Shown here piece by piece: positions 1-8,274 of a stretch of DNA of 64,000 nt (its first letter is position 1; every line of letters begins with the position of its first letter). The position numbers and the translations under genes were made by a program. The stretch is from DATBFU01 sp035498405 (GTDB lineage Bacteria; Acidobacteriota; Thermoanaerobaculia; UBA5066; Gp7-AA6): assembly GCA_035498405.1 (NCBI GenBank), contig DATKAE010000084.1:1-64000 (forward strand), given 5' to 3'. Below the pieces are notes generated by a model, which did no database searches, had not been told where the DNA came from, and saw only the letters and a list, made by a program, of their open reading frames with translations.

Positions 1-54
1 CCGAGCCGACCGTCGGTCGCGGAGCGAGATCCCGAACGAAAGCGCGAGCGACGG

Positions 55-2136
55 CTAGGCCCCCTCGGCGGCGGCGTGCTGCGCCTTCGACTGCGCGACG
101 ATCTTCTCCTGGATCGTGTGAGGCACCTCCGCGTAGTGCGAGAATTCCAGGTGGAAGGATCCCCGGCCCTGCGTGATCGAGCGTAGCTGCGCTCCATAGG
201 TGAGCATCTCGGCCATCGGGACCTGCGCGCGGATGATCGTGTCGTCGGCCGAGGTGTCCATTCCCTGGACCTGGCCCCGCCGGGACGAGAGGTCTCCCAT
301 CAAGTCGCCGACGTACTCGTTGGGGGCGGAGACTTCGACGTTCATGATCGGCTCGAGCAGCGTCGGCCTCGCCTTCTCCATCGCTTCCTTGTAGGCGAGG
401 GCGCCGGCGATCTTGAAGGCGAGCTCCGAGGAGTCGACGTCGTGATATTGCCCGTCGTAGAGGGTCACTCGGAAGTCGACCATCGGGTAGCCGGCCAGGA
501 ACCCCTTGCGGCGGGCCTCCTGGATGCCTTTTTCGACGGCGGGGATGAAGTTTCGCGGGATCGAGCCGCCGTAGATGTCGTCCACGAACTCGAAGTCGCC
601 GCCCCGCGGCAGCGGCTCGACTCGGATCCGACAGTCGGCAAACTGGCCATGCCCCCCGGTCTGCTTCTTGTGGCGTCCGTGCGCCTCGGCCTTTCCCTTG
701 ATGGTTTCGCGATAAGGAACCTTGGGCGGGTGCAGGATCACTTCGACGCCGTAGCGCTTCTTCAGCCTGGCCACGGCGATCTCGACGTGGAGCTGGGAGG
801 CGCCGGCCAGGTGGAACTCCTTGGTCTCCTCCTCGCGCTGAAAATGGAGCGACGGGTCCTCGTCGATCAGCTTGTGCAGGGCGACGGAGATCTTGTCTTC
901 GTCACCCTTCGACTTCGGCTCGATCGCGTAGGCGATCGAGGCCTCCGGAACCGTGAGCCTGGGCAGGACGACCGGATGATCCTTGGTGGTGAGCGTGTCG
1001 CCGGTCGCGGTTTCTTTCAGTTTCGCCACCGCAACGACGTCCCCGGCTCGCGCCTCCGAAACGTTGACGTGCTCCTTGCCCTGGGGGAGAAACAGGCCGG
1101 AGAAGCGCTCGTGGACGCCGCGGGTCGCGTTCCAGTAGCCGCCATCGGACTGGAAGTGGCCGCTGTAGACGCGCAGGTAGGAGATCCGTCCGGCGAAGGG
1201 GTCGGAGACGGTCTTGAAGACCTGCGCCACCGCGGGGTCCTTCTCATTGCAGAAGACCCTGACGAGCTTCCCGTCCTTTCCCGTCCCCTCGACCACCCGG
1301 GTCTCCGGCGAGGGAAGCAGCGAGGCGCAGGCATCCAGGATTCGCAGCACGCCGATGCCGAGCGCCGAAGACGCGCAGAGCACCGGAAACACCTTGCGCG
1401 CGGCGATTTCCTCCTTGAGGCCCGGCACCAGATCCGCGGGTTCGAGCGTTCCCTGGGCGAAGAACTTCTCCATCAGGGCGTCTTCGCCCTCGGCCACCAT
1501 CTCGACCAATCGCTCGTGTTCTTCCTTCGCTCGCGCCGCGAGCGCCTCGGGAATCGGACCGTCGGTGCGCTTGCCGTCGGAGTGGACGTGCGACTCCATG
1601 CGGACCAGGTCGACGGTCCCGCGAAACGTCTTCTCTTCGCCGATGGGGATCTGCAGCGAGACGACGTTGCGTCCGAATTTCTTGTGCAGCGACTCCATCG
1701 CCCGATCGAAGGAGGCGCGCTCCCGGTCCATTCGATTGACGACCAAGAGCACGGGACGCTGGAATTCCTCGGCGAACTTCCAGGCCTTTTCGGTCTGCAC
1801 CTCGACCCCCGACACGGCGTCGAGCACGATCAGGGCCGCATCGGCGGCGGCGACCGCGGCGCGGGCCTCCGTGGAGAAGATCCCGTATCCCGGAGCGTCC
1901 AGAAAGTTGATACGGGTGTCACGATGGATGGCGTGGGCGCAGGCCAGATTGATCGAAATCCGTCGTTCGATCTCCTCGCCGTCGAAGTCGGTGGGGCAGG
2001 TGCCTTCCTCGATCTTGCCGGGCCGGGTGGTGGCGCCCGCGGCGTACAGGAGCGCGGCGACCAGAGTCGTTTTCCCGACGGTGTTGTGGCCCACGACGGC
2101 CACGTTGCGGAGCGCCGGTGCGGAAAAGCTTTTCAT
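55..2136 (-). CDS. Elongation factor G-like translational GTPase
   Basis: A 693-residue protein with the full EF-G domain order: an N-terminal GTPase, domain II, and the III-IV-V region with the typical GGxGQFAD and C-terminal fold. The GTPase motifs differ from housekeeping FusA. G1 reads GHNTVGKTT rather than AHxDxGKTT, G3 reads DAPGYG rather than DTPGH, and G4 is NRMD. This places it with the EF-G-like (EF-G2 type) paralogues, whose role in translocation, ribosome recycling or stress is not settled. It stands alone, divergent from the kinase gene. The ATG has no Shine-Dalgarno sequence, but a perfect TATAAT lies 8 nt upstream, so the mRNA may be leaderless. The family assignment is secure; the exact role is inference. 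Confidence 0.92.
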   Translation of the reverse strand: MKSFSAPALRNVAVVGHNTVGKTTLVAALLYAAGATTRPGKIEEGTCPTDFDGEEIERRISINLACAHAIHRDTRINFLDAPGYGIFSTEARAAVAAADAALIVLDAVSGVEVQTEKAWKFAEEFQRPVLLVVNRMDRERASFDRAMESLHKKFGRNVVSLQIPIGEEKTFRGTVDLVRMESHVHSDGKRTDGPIPEALAARAKEEHERLVEMVAEGEDALMEKFFAQGTLEPADLVPGLKEEIAARKVFPVLCASSALGIGVLRILDACASLLPSPETRVVEGTGKDGKLVRVFCNEKDPAVAQVFKTVSDPFAGRISYLRVYSGHFQSDGGYWNATRGVHERFSGLFLPQGKEHVNVSEARAGDVVAVAKLKETATGDTLTTKDHPVVLPRLTVPEASIAYAIEPKSKGDEDKISVALHKLIDEDPSLHFQREEETKEFHLAGASQLHVEIAVARLKKRYGVEVILHPPKVPYRETIKGKAEAHGRHKKQTGGHGQFADCRIRVEPLPRGGDFEFVDDIYGGSIPRNFIPAVEKGIQEARRKGFLAGYPMVDFRVTLYDGQYHDVDSSELAFKIAGALAYKEAMEKARPTLLEPIMNVEVSAPNEYVGDLMGDLSSRRGQVQGMDTSADDTIIRAQVPMAEMLTYGAQLRSITQGRGSFHLEFSHYAEVPHTIQEKIVAQSKAQHAAAEGA

Positions 2137-2144
2137 GGGGCCGG

Positions 2145-2150
2145 ATTATA
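2145..2150 (-). promoter_or_regulatory. -10 element of the EF-G-like gene (leaderless type)
   Basis: On the minus strand the hexamer TATAAT ends 8 nt before the ATG at 2136. No convincing -35 is seen. The spacing puts the expected transcription start at or next to the start codon. Confidence 0.45.
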
Positions 2151-2235
2151 TTGAAGCCCCGGCCGCGGCTCGGAATCGGTCTACCGGAGAATTTGGCGAT
2201 CGCGGCTCGCGCGATCGTTGATAGCGTTTGCCCCC

Positions 2236-2388
2236 GTGACGGCGGTTTCCTGCCTGGCGATCGGCCTCGCCTTCGCGATCGCGGTGGGGTTGCTGACGCT
2301 GGCCGGCGTGCTGCTCGGGTGGCTGGCGCCCCGCTGGATCGAGAAGATCCGCGCGTGGCGATCCGGCCCGCGAGCCCCGCGACCTTAG
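2236..2388 (+). CDS. Possible small single-pass membrane protein
   Basis: A 50-codon frame starting at GTG encodes one long hydrophobic helix (about residues 7-32, rich in Leu, Ala, Gly and Val) followed by a basic tail with WIEKIRAWR, an inside-positive topology typical of small bacterial membrane proteins. No clear Shine-Dalgarno sequence precedes it. It lies in the 404-bp gap between the EF-G-like gene and the kinase gene. There is no recognisable family, and it could be a chance frame in GC-rich DNA. Confidence 0.3.
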   Translation: MTAVSCLAIGLAFAIAVGLLTLAGVLLGWLAPRWIEKIRAWRSGPRAPRP

Positions 2389-2401
2389 ATATCCGTGCGC
2401 G

Positions 2402-2423
2402 AAAAAACGGCCCGAGTGGCCGT
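2402..2423 (-). terminator. Intrinsic terminator-like hairpin reading leftward
   Basis: The arms ACGGCC (2407-2412) and GGCCGT (2418-2423) form a perfect 6-bp stem with a 5-nt loop. On the minus strand this is followed by six T residues (2407 down to 2402). No minus-strand gene lies immediately upstream, so it may block antisense transcription from the kinase side into the EF-G-like gene. Confidence 0.45.
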
Positions 2424-2431
2424 CCTGCGGA

Positions 2432-2460
2432 TTGACGCTCCTCGGAGGGGGGACTAGAAT
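2432..2460 (+). promoter_or_regulatory. Sigma-70-type promoter of the Ser/Thr kinase gene
   Basis: TTGACG at 2432-2437 and TAGAAT at 2455-2460 are separated by exactly 17 nt. This is close to the housekeeping consensus and about 80 nt upstream of the kinase start. Confidence 0.65.
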
Positions 2461-2540
2461 TTGGGTCCGTCCCATCCCTACAATGCGGGTGCGGGGGGAA
2501 ATCTCCGTCTCGGGAGAGAGAGGATAGAAGTCTTCGATCG

Positions 2541-4925
2541 ATGGCGGACAAGGGAACGTCGGGATCCAGGCTGACGAAGCTCGGTCGTTACGAAGTCTTA
2601 AACGAGCTCGGCAAGGGGGCGATGGGAGTCGTCTACCTGGCCAAGGACCCCCTCATCGGACGGATGGTCGCCATCAAGACGATTCGAACCTCCAGCTTCG
2701 GGGACGACGATTCGGAGTCGCGGGAGTTTCGCGAGCGGTTCATCCGGGAGGCCCAGACGGCGGGCATTCTCTCCCATCCCAACATCGTCACCATTCACGA
2801 CATCGGGGAGGACCCAGAGACGCAGACCTCCTACATCGCGATGGAGTACATCGAGGGCCGCAACCTGAAGTCCCTGCTGGCGGAGAAAAACCGTTTCGGT
2901 TACGAGCAGATCGCCGACATCATCGCGCAGGTCGGGGAGGCGATCGACTACGCGCATCGTAAGGGAATCATCCACCGGGACATCAAGCCCGCCAACATCA
3001 TCATCACGACCGACGGCAAGGTCAAGATCATGGATTTCGGGATCGCGAAGATCGCTTCCTCGAACCTGACGACGACGGGCCAGTTCCTGGGGACACCCAA
3101 TTACATGTCGCCGGAGCAGGTTTCGGGGGCCGCGGTGGACGGGAGGAGCGACATCTTCTCGCTCGGTGTCGTCCTCTACGAGCTGCTGACGAGCCGCAAG
3201 CCGTTCCAGGGCGAGAACCTCACAGCGATCTCCTACAAGATTGTCCATGAGGAGTTCACGCCGCCGGCCGAGCTGTCTCCGGAGGTCCCCGCGGACTTCA
3301 ACGCCATCGTCGCGCGGGCCATGGCGAAAGACCCGTGGAACCGTTATCAGCGCGGCAAGGACTTTGCGCTGGCTCTCCACCAGCTGAAGGCGCGTCTGGA
3401 GGAGCAGCGGGCCTTGCGCGACCTGGGTTCCATGGTTTCGGCCGCCGAGAACATGCCGACGCTGCGCCTAGAGAACCTGGAGAAGCTCGTGGCGGAGGCG
3501 GCGGCGCGCCAGGCCGCGGCGGCGTCCGCGCCGCCCGAAGGAGACCGCGCCGACTTGACGGAAGACAGTGGGGCCAACCTGCTGTCGCGCGCGAAGCCGG
3601 CGCCCGAGCCACCCGCCGCGCCGGTACCCCCGGCCGCTCCGCCTCGGAGGCCGAGCGATTCCTTGTCCAAACGCGCGGCCGCTGCCCTGGAGCAGCCGCC
3701 GGACGGGCAGACCATGGCGATCCCGATTCTGGCCAAGCTCTCGGCGACGGCGCCGGAAGCCGCGCCCGGTCCTCCTCCGGCGCGCGAGGCCGCGCCGCCT
3801 CCCGAGCCGGCTCCGGTGGCGGCGCCTCCTGCCGAGCCGCGTCCACGTGCCGACCGGGGAGCGGCGCCCGTGCCCGCGGCCGCGACCCGTGCGGCGGAGC
3901 CGGCGGGCCCATCGCCGCTGGCAAGCGCGCGCGCCTGGGTGGAGAGGCTCCCTTGGGGCGATTGGCGGAAGCTCTTGCGCGCCGAGGTCAACGTCCAGTA
4001 CTTCTGGGGCGCGGTTGGCGCGGCCGGGCTCTTCGTGTTGCTCGTCTGCGGGGCGCTCGTCGTGCGCTCGCGGATGGCCGCCCGGCCGACCGCCCCGATG
4101 GACCCGGTCGTCGAAAAGGAAACGTGGGACCGCAAGCGTGCGTTGAAGGAGGCGGAGAAGCTCTTCTCGGCGGGCAACTACGAGCAGAGCCTGGCTCTCT
4201 TGAGGCAGGTCTTGGCTCGCAGCCCGGGCAACCAGCGCGCCAGGCAGTACGCCGAGATGGCGGAGAACGCCTTGGCCGGCCGGGCGGAGGAGCAGCGCAA
4301 GGGCGTCGAGGCGGAGAAGAGCCTCGAGGCGGCGCGCCTCGCGCTGGCGGAGAAGCGCTACGACGATGCGGTTCGCGCCGCGGATCAGACGCTCGCCTTG
4401 GATGGCGGCAAGGTCGAGGCGCAGCAGGTGAAGGATCAGGCCGTCGCGAAGATCGCGGAGGCGCGCGCGGCGGAGGCCGAGGCCGCGCGGAAGAAGAAGG
4501 AAGAAAAGAAGCCCCCGGCCGGGCGCCGGCCGGCCACCGCCGTTGCCCAGAAACCGCAGCAGTTCACGGTGGCGACGCCTCCGCCGACGGTCGCGGTAGC
4601 CGCTGGCCCGGCCACCCTGCGGCTGTCCTTCGAGTCGCCGATCTCGGAGGGCAGCGTCATGATCTACGTCAACGACGAGAAAGTTCTGCAGAGGACATTT
4701 GACTTCTCGAAGAAGGCGGGGCTCTTCAAGCGCGTCGAGGGAACCGGAACGCTCGAAGCCTCGATGCCCATCAAGGGTGGCCCGGTGACGGTGAAGGTCT
4801 GGCTTTCGGGCAAAGGTCTTACTTCGGCAGCCTACACGACCGCGACGGGGCAGGTTCCGGGGGGCGAGACGCGCACGTTGAAGCTCGATTACGCCAAGGG
4901 CCAACTCACCGCGCGGATCCAGTAA
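2541..4925 (+). CDS. Membrane-anchored Ser/Thr protein kinase with TPR tail
   Basis: A 794-residue Hanks-type (PknB-like) kinase. The N-terminal kinase domain (about 16-285) has the glycine loop GKGAMGVVY, ATP-binding Lys46, catalytic HRD Asp147, DFG Asp165 and the GTPNYMSPEQ activation segment, so it should be active. A long Ala/Pro-rich linker (about 310-475) leads to one transmembrane helix at about 488-511. Outside lies a TPR-like helical region (about 535-650), then an Ala/Lys-rich stretch and a beta-rich C-terminus of unknown type. The layout predicts a cytoplasmic kinase with an extracytoplasmic sensing or scaffold domain. A 17-nt-spaced TTGACG/TAGAAT promoter precedes it. Substrates cannot be inferred. 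Confidence 0.95.
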   Translation: MADKGTSGSRLTKLGRYEVLNELGKGAMGVVYLAKDPLIGRMVAIKTIRTSSFGDDDSESREFRERFIREAQTAGILSHPNIVTIHDIGEDPETQTSYIAMEYIEGRNLKSLLAEKNRFGYEQIADIIAQVGEAIDYAHRKGIIHRDIKPANIIITTDGKVKIMDFGIAKIASSNLTTTGQFLGTPNYMSPEQVSGAAVDGRSDIFSLGVVLYELLTSRKPFQGENLTAISYKIVHEEFTPPAELSPEVPADFNAIVARAMAKDPWNRYQRGKDFALALHQLKARLEEQRALRDLGSMVSAAENMPTLRLENLEKLVAEAAARQAAAASAPPEGDRADLTEDSGANLLSRAKPAPEPPAAPVPPAAPPRRPSDSLSKRAAAALEQPPDGQTMAIPILAKLSATAPEAAPGPPPAREAAPPPEPAPVAAPPAEPRPRADRGAAPVPAAATRAAEPAGPSPLASARAWVERLPWGDWRKLLRAEVNVQYFWGAVGAAGLFVLLVCGALVVRSRMAARPTAPMDPVVEKETWDRKRALKEAEKLFSAGNYEQSLALLRQVLARSPGNQRARQYAEMAENALAGRAEEQRKGVEAEKSLEAARLALAEKRYDDAVRAADQTLALDGGKVEAQQVKDQAVAKIAEARAAEAEAARKKKEEKKPPAGRRPATAVAQKPQQFTVATPPPTVAVAAGPATLRLSFESPISEGSVMIYVNDEKVLQRTFDFSKKAGLFKRVEGTGTLEASMPIKGGPVTVKVWLSGKGLTSAAYTTATGQVPGGETRTLKLDYAKGQLTARIQ

Positions 4926-4996
4926 ACCCGGAACGGCTCGGGAGTGCCTAGCGCGCCGACGTGGCCGGCCAACCCGACCTCAAGCGTCGGACCTCT

Positions 4997-5025
4997 TTGA
5001 CCTCCCGCTCCAATTCGAATATAAA
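4997..5025 (+). promoter_or_regulatory. Promoter of tRNA-Pro(CGG)
   Basis: TTGACC at 4997-5002, a 17-nt spacer and TATAAA at 5020-5025. The mature tRNA begins 13 nt downstream. Confidence 0.65.
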
Positions 5026-5037
5026 CACTCGAAGCCT

Positions 5038-5115
<78 letters not shown>

Positions 5116-5173
5116 CAAACTCAAGCAGTTAGTCAACATGAAATTCCCGTCGGCGGGCCGACTGTGCCCAAAG

Positions 5174-5344
5174 TCACTTCCGAACCTGCGCCCGATGCGC
5201 CGCCGTCCTCTCCAGGGCGTCGCGCTGGTCCTCGCCGGAGACGATGTTGTAGCGCTCGAATATCGCGGCGGTCTCATGCCTCGAGATGCTCTGGGCGACC
5301 GACTGGGCGACCCGAGCCTTCAGCTTGAACTCGGGGCCGTTCCG
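5174..5344 (-). pseudogene. Tyrosine integrase remnant (C-terminal end only)
   Basis: A minus-strand frame without a start codon, closed upstream by a TAG and ending in TGA at 5174-5176. It encodes 56 residues that include SRHETAAIFERYNIVSGED, followed by RDALERT. This matches the C-terminal end of phage-type integrases: the His of box III followed by the catalytic Tyr in the RYxIVSxxD context. The rest of the catalytic domain is missing and the frame is interrupted, so it is a decayed relic. Its place, 60 bp from the tRNA-Pro 3' end and pointing at it, is where island integrases usually sit. Identification is by motif only. Confidence 0.65.
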
Positions 5345-5407
5345 CTAACCTTCCTCGGACCCCTGATCGTGGCCATCCACACCCCGCTCAAGCGTTAGGC
5401 AAAAGTG

Positions 5408-6073
5408 TCAAATTTGCCGGGTCAACCGCCTTTCATCTAAACAGTCGTTCTCCCGTTCTCGCTTCCGTCGCTTGTGGAAAGGCCGGGAGGCGGAGACCCG
5501 GCCCCTCGGCTGCCCCTGCTCCGTCAGTGCGAACGGCCACCAAAGGACAAAAGGGGCCGCGAAGCGTCCGACAAGCTGGTGGAAGTGAAATCCGGTCGCC
5601 CAGAAATTTCGCGCGAACGGGCCGTAGTTCGCTGCGCTCCAAGGGCCGAGCCTCGTTGCGTAGAGTGTCCGGACTTGAAAGAAAAGGGCGACGACATGGA
5701 CCAAGCAGAGGACACCCGCGACAAGGAAAAAGGCTCCCACTCGGTCTCCTCGCCAAGGCTTCGCATGCAAGGCGAAGAGGGCGGCGAGGATCACGAAGTT
5801 GAAGTGGAGATCGCCGGCGGGGATTCCCGGCCTGGGCGAGCTGGGAGGAAAGTCTTGGCGCTCGACAAGGATCTCACGGGAGTCGGCGAGAGGCCGGAGC
5901 CAAGTCACGGCGGGGTTCTCTGTCGCGCGCAGTACGAACTCGGCCGCCGCTGCGAGCAGCCGCTCGTACGGCGCGGCGAAGCCCTTCCAGACCAGCAGGC
6001 CGAGAAGGAAACCGAGAAGAAGCCTCCCGGTGACCGCGAGGCCGCTCTTGGGAAGCGCGAACGTCGTCATCAT
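5408..6073 (-). CDS. Exosortase H-associated membrane protein
   Basis: A 221-residue protein with three or four hydrophobic segments: near residues 13-31, 90-103, 112-130 and 165-180. A long extracytoplasmic loop lies between the first two, and the cytoplasmic tail is highly charged and basic. It begins 9 nt after the stop of exosortase H and is almost certainly cotranscribed. Its size, topology and position fit the small membrane partner often found beside xrtH. No catalytic residues are evident, so its task in IPTL-CTERM processing is unknown. The start could be either of two consecutive ATGs (6073 or 6070). Confidence 0.7.
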   Translation of the reverse strand: MMTTFALPKSGLAVTGRLLLGFLLGLLVWKGFAAPYERLLAAAAEFVLRATENPAVTWLRPLADSREILVERQDFPPSSPRPGIPAGDLHFNFVILAALFALHAKPWRGDRVGAFFLVAGVLCLVHVVALFFQVRTLYATRLGPWSAANYGPFARNFWATGFHFHQLVGRFAAPFVLWWPFALTEQGQPRGRVSASRPFHKRRKRERENDCLDERRLTRQI

Positions 6074-6082
6074 GTCCGAGGC

Positions 6083-6646
6083 TCACCGAGCTCCGGAGGG
6101 AGAAGCACCTGGCGAGAGAGCTGTTTCCATCTGCCTGGCCCAGAGAAGGAACAAGACCACCCCGAAGATGACCATCACGGACTGCCAAAGGACCGTGTGC
6201 AATGGGGAAAAGAGAGCAGGACGGTGCCTTCCCACCCAGAAGAGTGAAGCGACCCGCACGAAATTCAGAAGTTCAATCGCTAGAAATCCCGCGAAGAGCC
6301 CGACGGCGCGTCGCTGCCAGTTCGCGGGAAACGCGAGGACCGCGGAGCCGAAGAGGAGCACGGTCTCCAGGCCATTGCAGCCGTTCTGGATGTTGACGGC
6401 GAACTCGGTCGACCGGATCTCGGTACCGTCCACGGTCACAGCCTCTCCGAGGGCCTTCAAGAGAATCGCCGAGACTGCGGCGATCCATCCCGTAAATGGC
6501 ACGATGACCACGTCGTTGACCGGCCGTAAGGCTACCGCGAAGAAGAAGAAGAAAAGAATGCCGATGAAGCGGGCCAGAAACACGAGCGAGCGGCGGCGGG
6601 CCAAGGGAGCCCCTCGCATCCGCTCTTTAACTTCGACCGAATGCAT
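6083..6646 (-). CDS. xrtH: Exosortase H (IPTL-CTERM sorting transpeptidase/protease)
   Basis: A polytopic membrane enzyme that recognises C-terminal IPTL-CTERM signals and is thought to cleave and transfer the exported protein. The exosortase active-site triad is visible: Cys90 in NIQNGCNGLE, Arg131 in NFVRVASLF and His150 in SPLHTVLWQS, each next to a hydrophobic helix. A frame from 6808 would overlap the upstream gene, so a start at ATG 6646 (187 residues) or ATG 6619 (178 residues) is preferred; both suit the family's length. The IPTL-bearing propeller protein in the same cluster (13408-14565) is its obvious substrate. Confidence 0.88.
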   Translation of the reverse strand: MHSVEVKERMRGAPLARRRSLVFLARFIGILFFFFFAVALRPVNDVVIVPFTGWIAAVSAILLKALGEAVTVDGTEIRSTEFAVNIQNGCNGLETVLLFGSAVLAFPANWQRRAVGLFAGFLAIELLNFVRVASLFWVGRHRPALFSPLHTVLWQSVMVIFGVVLFLLWARQMETALSPGASPSGAR

Positions 6647-6747
6647 CGCGCTGGCGGTGGATCGGCCTAGGTTCTTCGAGGACTTCGCCACTGTCGGGTT
6701 CGCGAGAAGCTTCACGGTACAGAGGACTGATCTTCGGTCTGCTTCGG

Positions 6748-8274
6748 CTACTGAAAGTAGCCGTTGACGTCGATGATCAGGTGGACCGTTCCGGAGGTCT
6801 GGTCGCACCAGACGTCGAGGCCTCCCGAGGGGCCGAGCGTGGCGATCGCGTTGTTCGCCCGGGTCTCTCCCAGCCGGTAGTTGATGGTCGAGACCAGGGG
6901 CAGCGCCGCGCCTCCCGGGAAGAGGCGGAGGTCCCCGGCAGCCGTGGGCTGTGTAATCGTCACGTTGAGCGAGACGGACCGCGCGTCGGCCGGGATGCCG
7001 CAGGTCCCGGCGAGCGGGAAGATCCGGTCTGCCCCGGCCGCGAGTGCCGGCCCGCCGAGCGGCGCGGCGGCGTTTCGCGTGTCGAGCACCCGGCAGGGAG
7101 TAAGCGTGTAGAAGTCGAGGTTGGCCTTCGAAGGGAGAGCGACCTTGAAGACGGTGCCGAATCCGGATCCTCCGCCGCTGGATGTCGTCCCGTAGAGGTA
7201 TCCGTCGCTCCCGAGCAGGAGCGGAGCCCTCGGGCTCGATCCGTCGGTGCCATGGAAGTAGTGGAAGACGACGAAGTTGCCTGCCGGCGTGATCTGGAAG
7301 AGGGTGCCATTGCCATCCACACCGCAGGCGCTGGTCGTTCCGTACAGGTTCCCGCCTACCTGGATGAGGCCCGCGTTCGGGACGCAGCCATCGGCGTCGA
7401 CGAAGGAGCGAAGAGTCGCAAAAGAGGTGCCGTCGCGGGCCATTCGAAAGAGAGTGCCGGCGCCCGCCCCTCCCGATCGCGTGGTTCCGTAAAGGTTTCC
7501 GTCGCTCGCCGCGAGGAGCTTTCCGAAAGGTGCGGCTCCCTCGCCGGGTGAGGCGCCGAAGGAGTGGAGGACCGTCAGGCTTCCGCTGGAAGTCATCCCG
7601 TAGATCGTTCCCTGGCCATACGTTCCATAGGCTTCGATCGTCCCGTAGAACAATCCATCCGTCCCCTCGATCGGGGGGGCGTTGGGATACCTGCCGGTGC
7701 TGCCGTCGAGCGTGTAGAGCGTCGACAGCCCGCCTCCCGAGGTGACTCGGAAAACCGTGCCGTACACGTACACGGGCCCAATTCCGTGATTGGTCGTCCC
7801 GTAGAAATAGCCGTCACTTGCCAGAACGATCCCGTTTGGCTGGCCGCCCTCGCTGCCGTAGAAGTGGAAGAGCGTCGCAAAGGCTCCCGTCGGCGTGACC
7901 CTGAAGAACGATCCATAGTCCAGGAAGCCGTACCCGACCGTTCCATAGAAGGCGCCGTCGCTTCCGTCGACGAGGGCGGCGCGCGGAGTCGCGCCGTCGT
8001 TTCCGTTGAAGGAGTGAATGGTCATCAGCGTGCCCCCCGGCGTGATCTGGAAGATCGTCCCCACGCCGTTGCTTCCGCCCCCCGAGGTCGTCCCGTAGAA
8101 GTTGCCGTCAGAGCCCTCGACGAGCCCCGCCTCGGGCGTCGACCCGTCGTCGCCCGTTCCGGAGAAGCTGTGGAGGACCGTCAGGACCTGTCCGCCAGCG
8201 GGACCAATCCCGGCACAGAGGCCGAGAAGCAGGAAGGCCGACGCGAGGGCGCCGCGCCTATTCGAAGTAGCCAT
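6748..8274 (-). CDS. Secreted GloVer-repeat beta-propeller with C-terminal TPCR-type domain
   Basis: A signal peptide (about 1-28, ending near AGG) leads into seven tandem repeats with the pattern SDGxxYGTTxxGG...GTxFxxTxxG, the GloVer (TIGR03803-type) repeat that probably builds a seven-bladed propeller. The last 115 residues form a separate domain starting FYTLTPCRVLDTR and ending IDVNGYF, also found at the end of the neighbouring giant protein. No CTERM signal or membrane anchor follows, so the domain may mediate retention or secretion. The ATG lies inside the last codons of the upstream gene (17-nt overlap) with only a weak GGACGTGA ribosome site. Ligand unknown. Confidence 0.88.
   Translation of the reverse strand: MATSNRRGALASAFLLLGLCAGIGPAGGQVLTVLHSFSGTGDDGSTPEAGLVEGSDGNFYGTTSGGGSNGVGTIFQITPGGTLMTIHSFNGNDGATPRAALVDGSDGAFYGTVGYGFLDYGSFFRVTPTGAFATLFHFYGSEGGQPNGIVLASDGYFYGTTNHGIGPVYVYGTVFRVTSGGGLSTLYTLDGSTGRYPNAPPIEGTDGLFYGTIEAYGTYGQGTIYGMTSSGSLTVLHSFGASPGEGAAPFGKLLAASDGNLYGTTRSGGAGAGTLFRMARDGTSFATLRSFVDADGCVPNAGLIQVGGNLYGTTSACGVDGNGTLFQITPAGNFVVFHYFHGTDGSSPRAPLLLGSDGYLYGTTSSGGGSGFGTVFKVALPSKANLDFYTLTPCRVLDTRNAAAPLGGPALAAGADRIFPLAGTCGIPADARSVSLNVTITQPTAAGDLRLFPGGAALPLVSTINYRLGETRANNAIATLGPSGGLDVWCDQTSGTVHLIIDVNGYFQ
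6874..7009. repeat. Near-identical DNA repeat copy A within TPCR-type domain
   Basis: Aligns without gaps to 8384-8519: 136 bp with three mismatches (6940, 6952, 6970), including a perfect 66-bp block. It codes for the core of the shared C-terminal domain. This level of identity indicates recent duplication or gene conversion. Confidence 0.9.

Noticed and set aside
442..2154. 570-codon plus-strand frame opposite the EF-G-like gene
   Set aside because: An antisense shadow caused by high GC at third positions; Arg/Gly/Val-rich with no motif.
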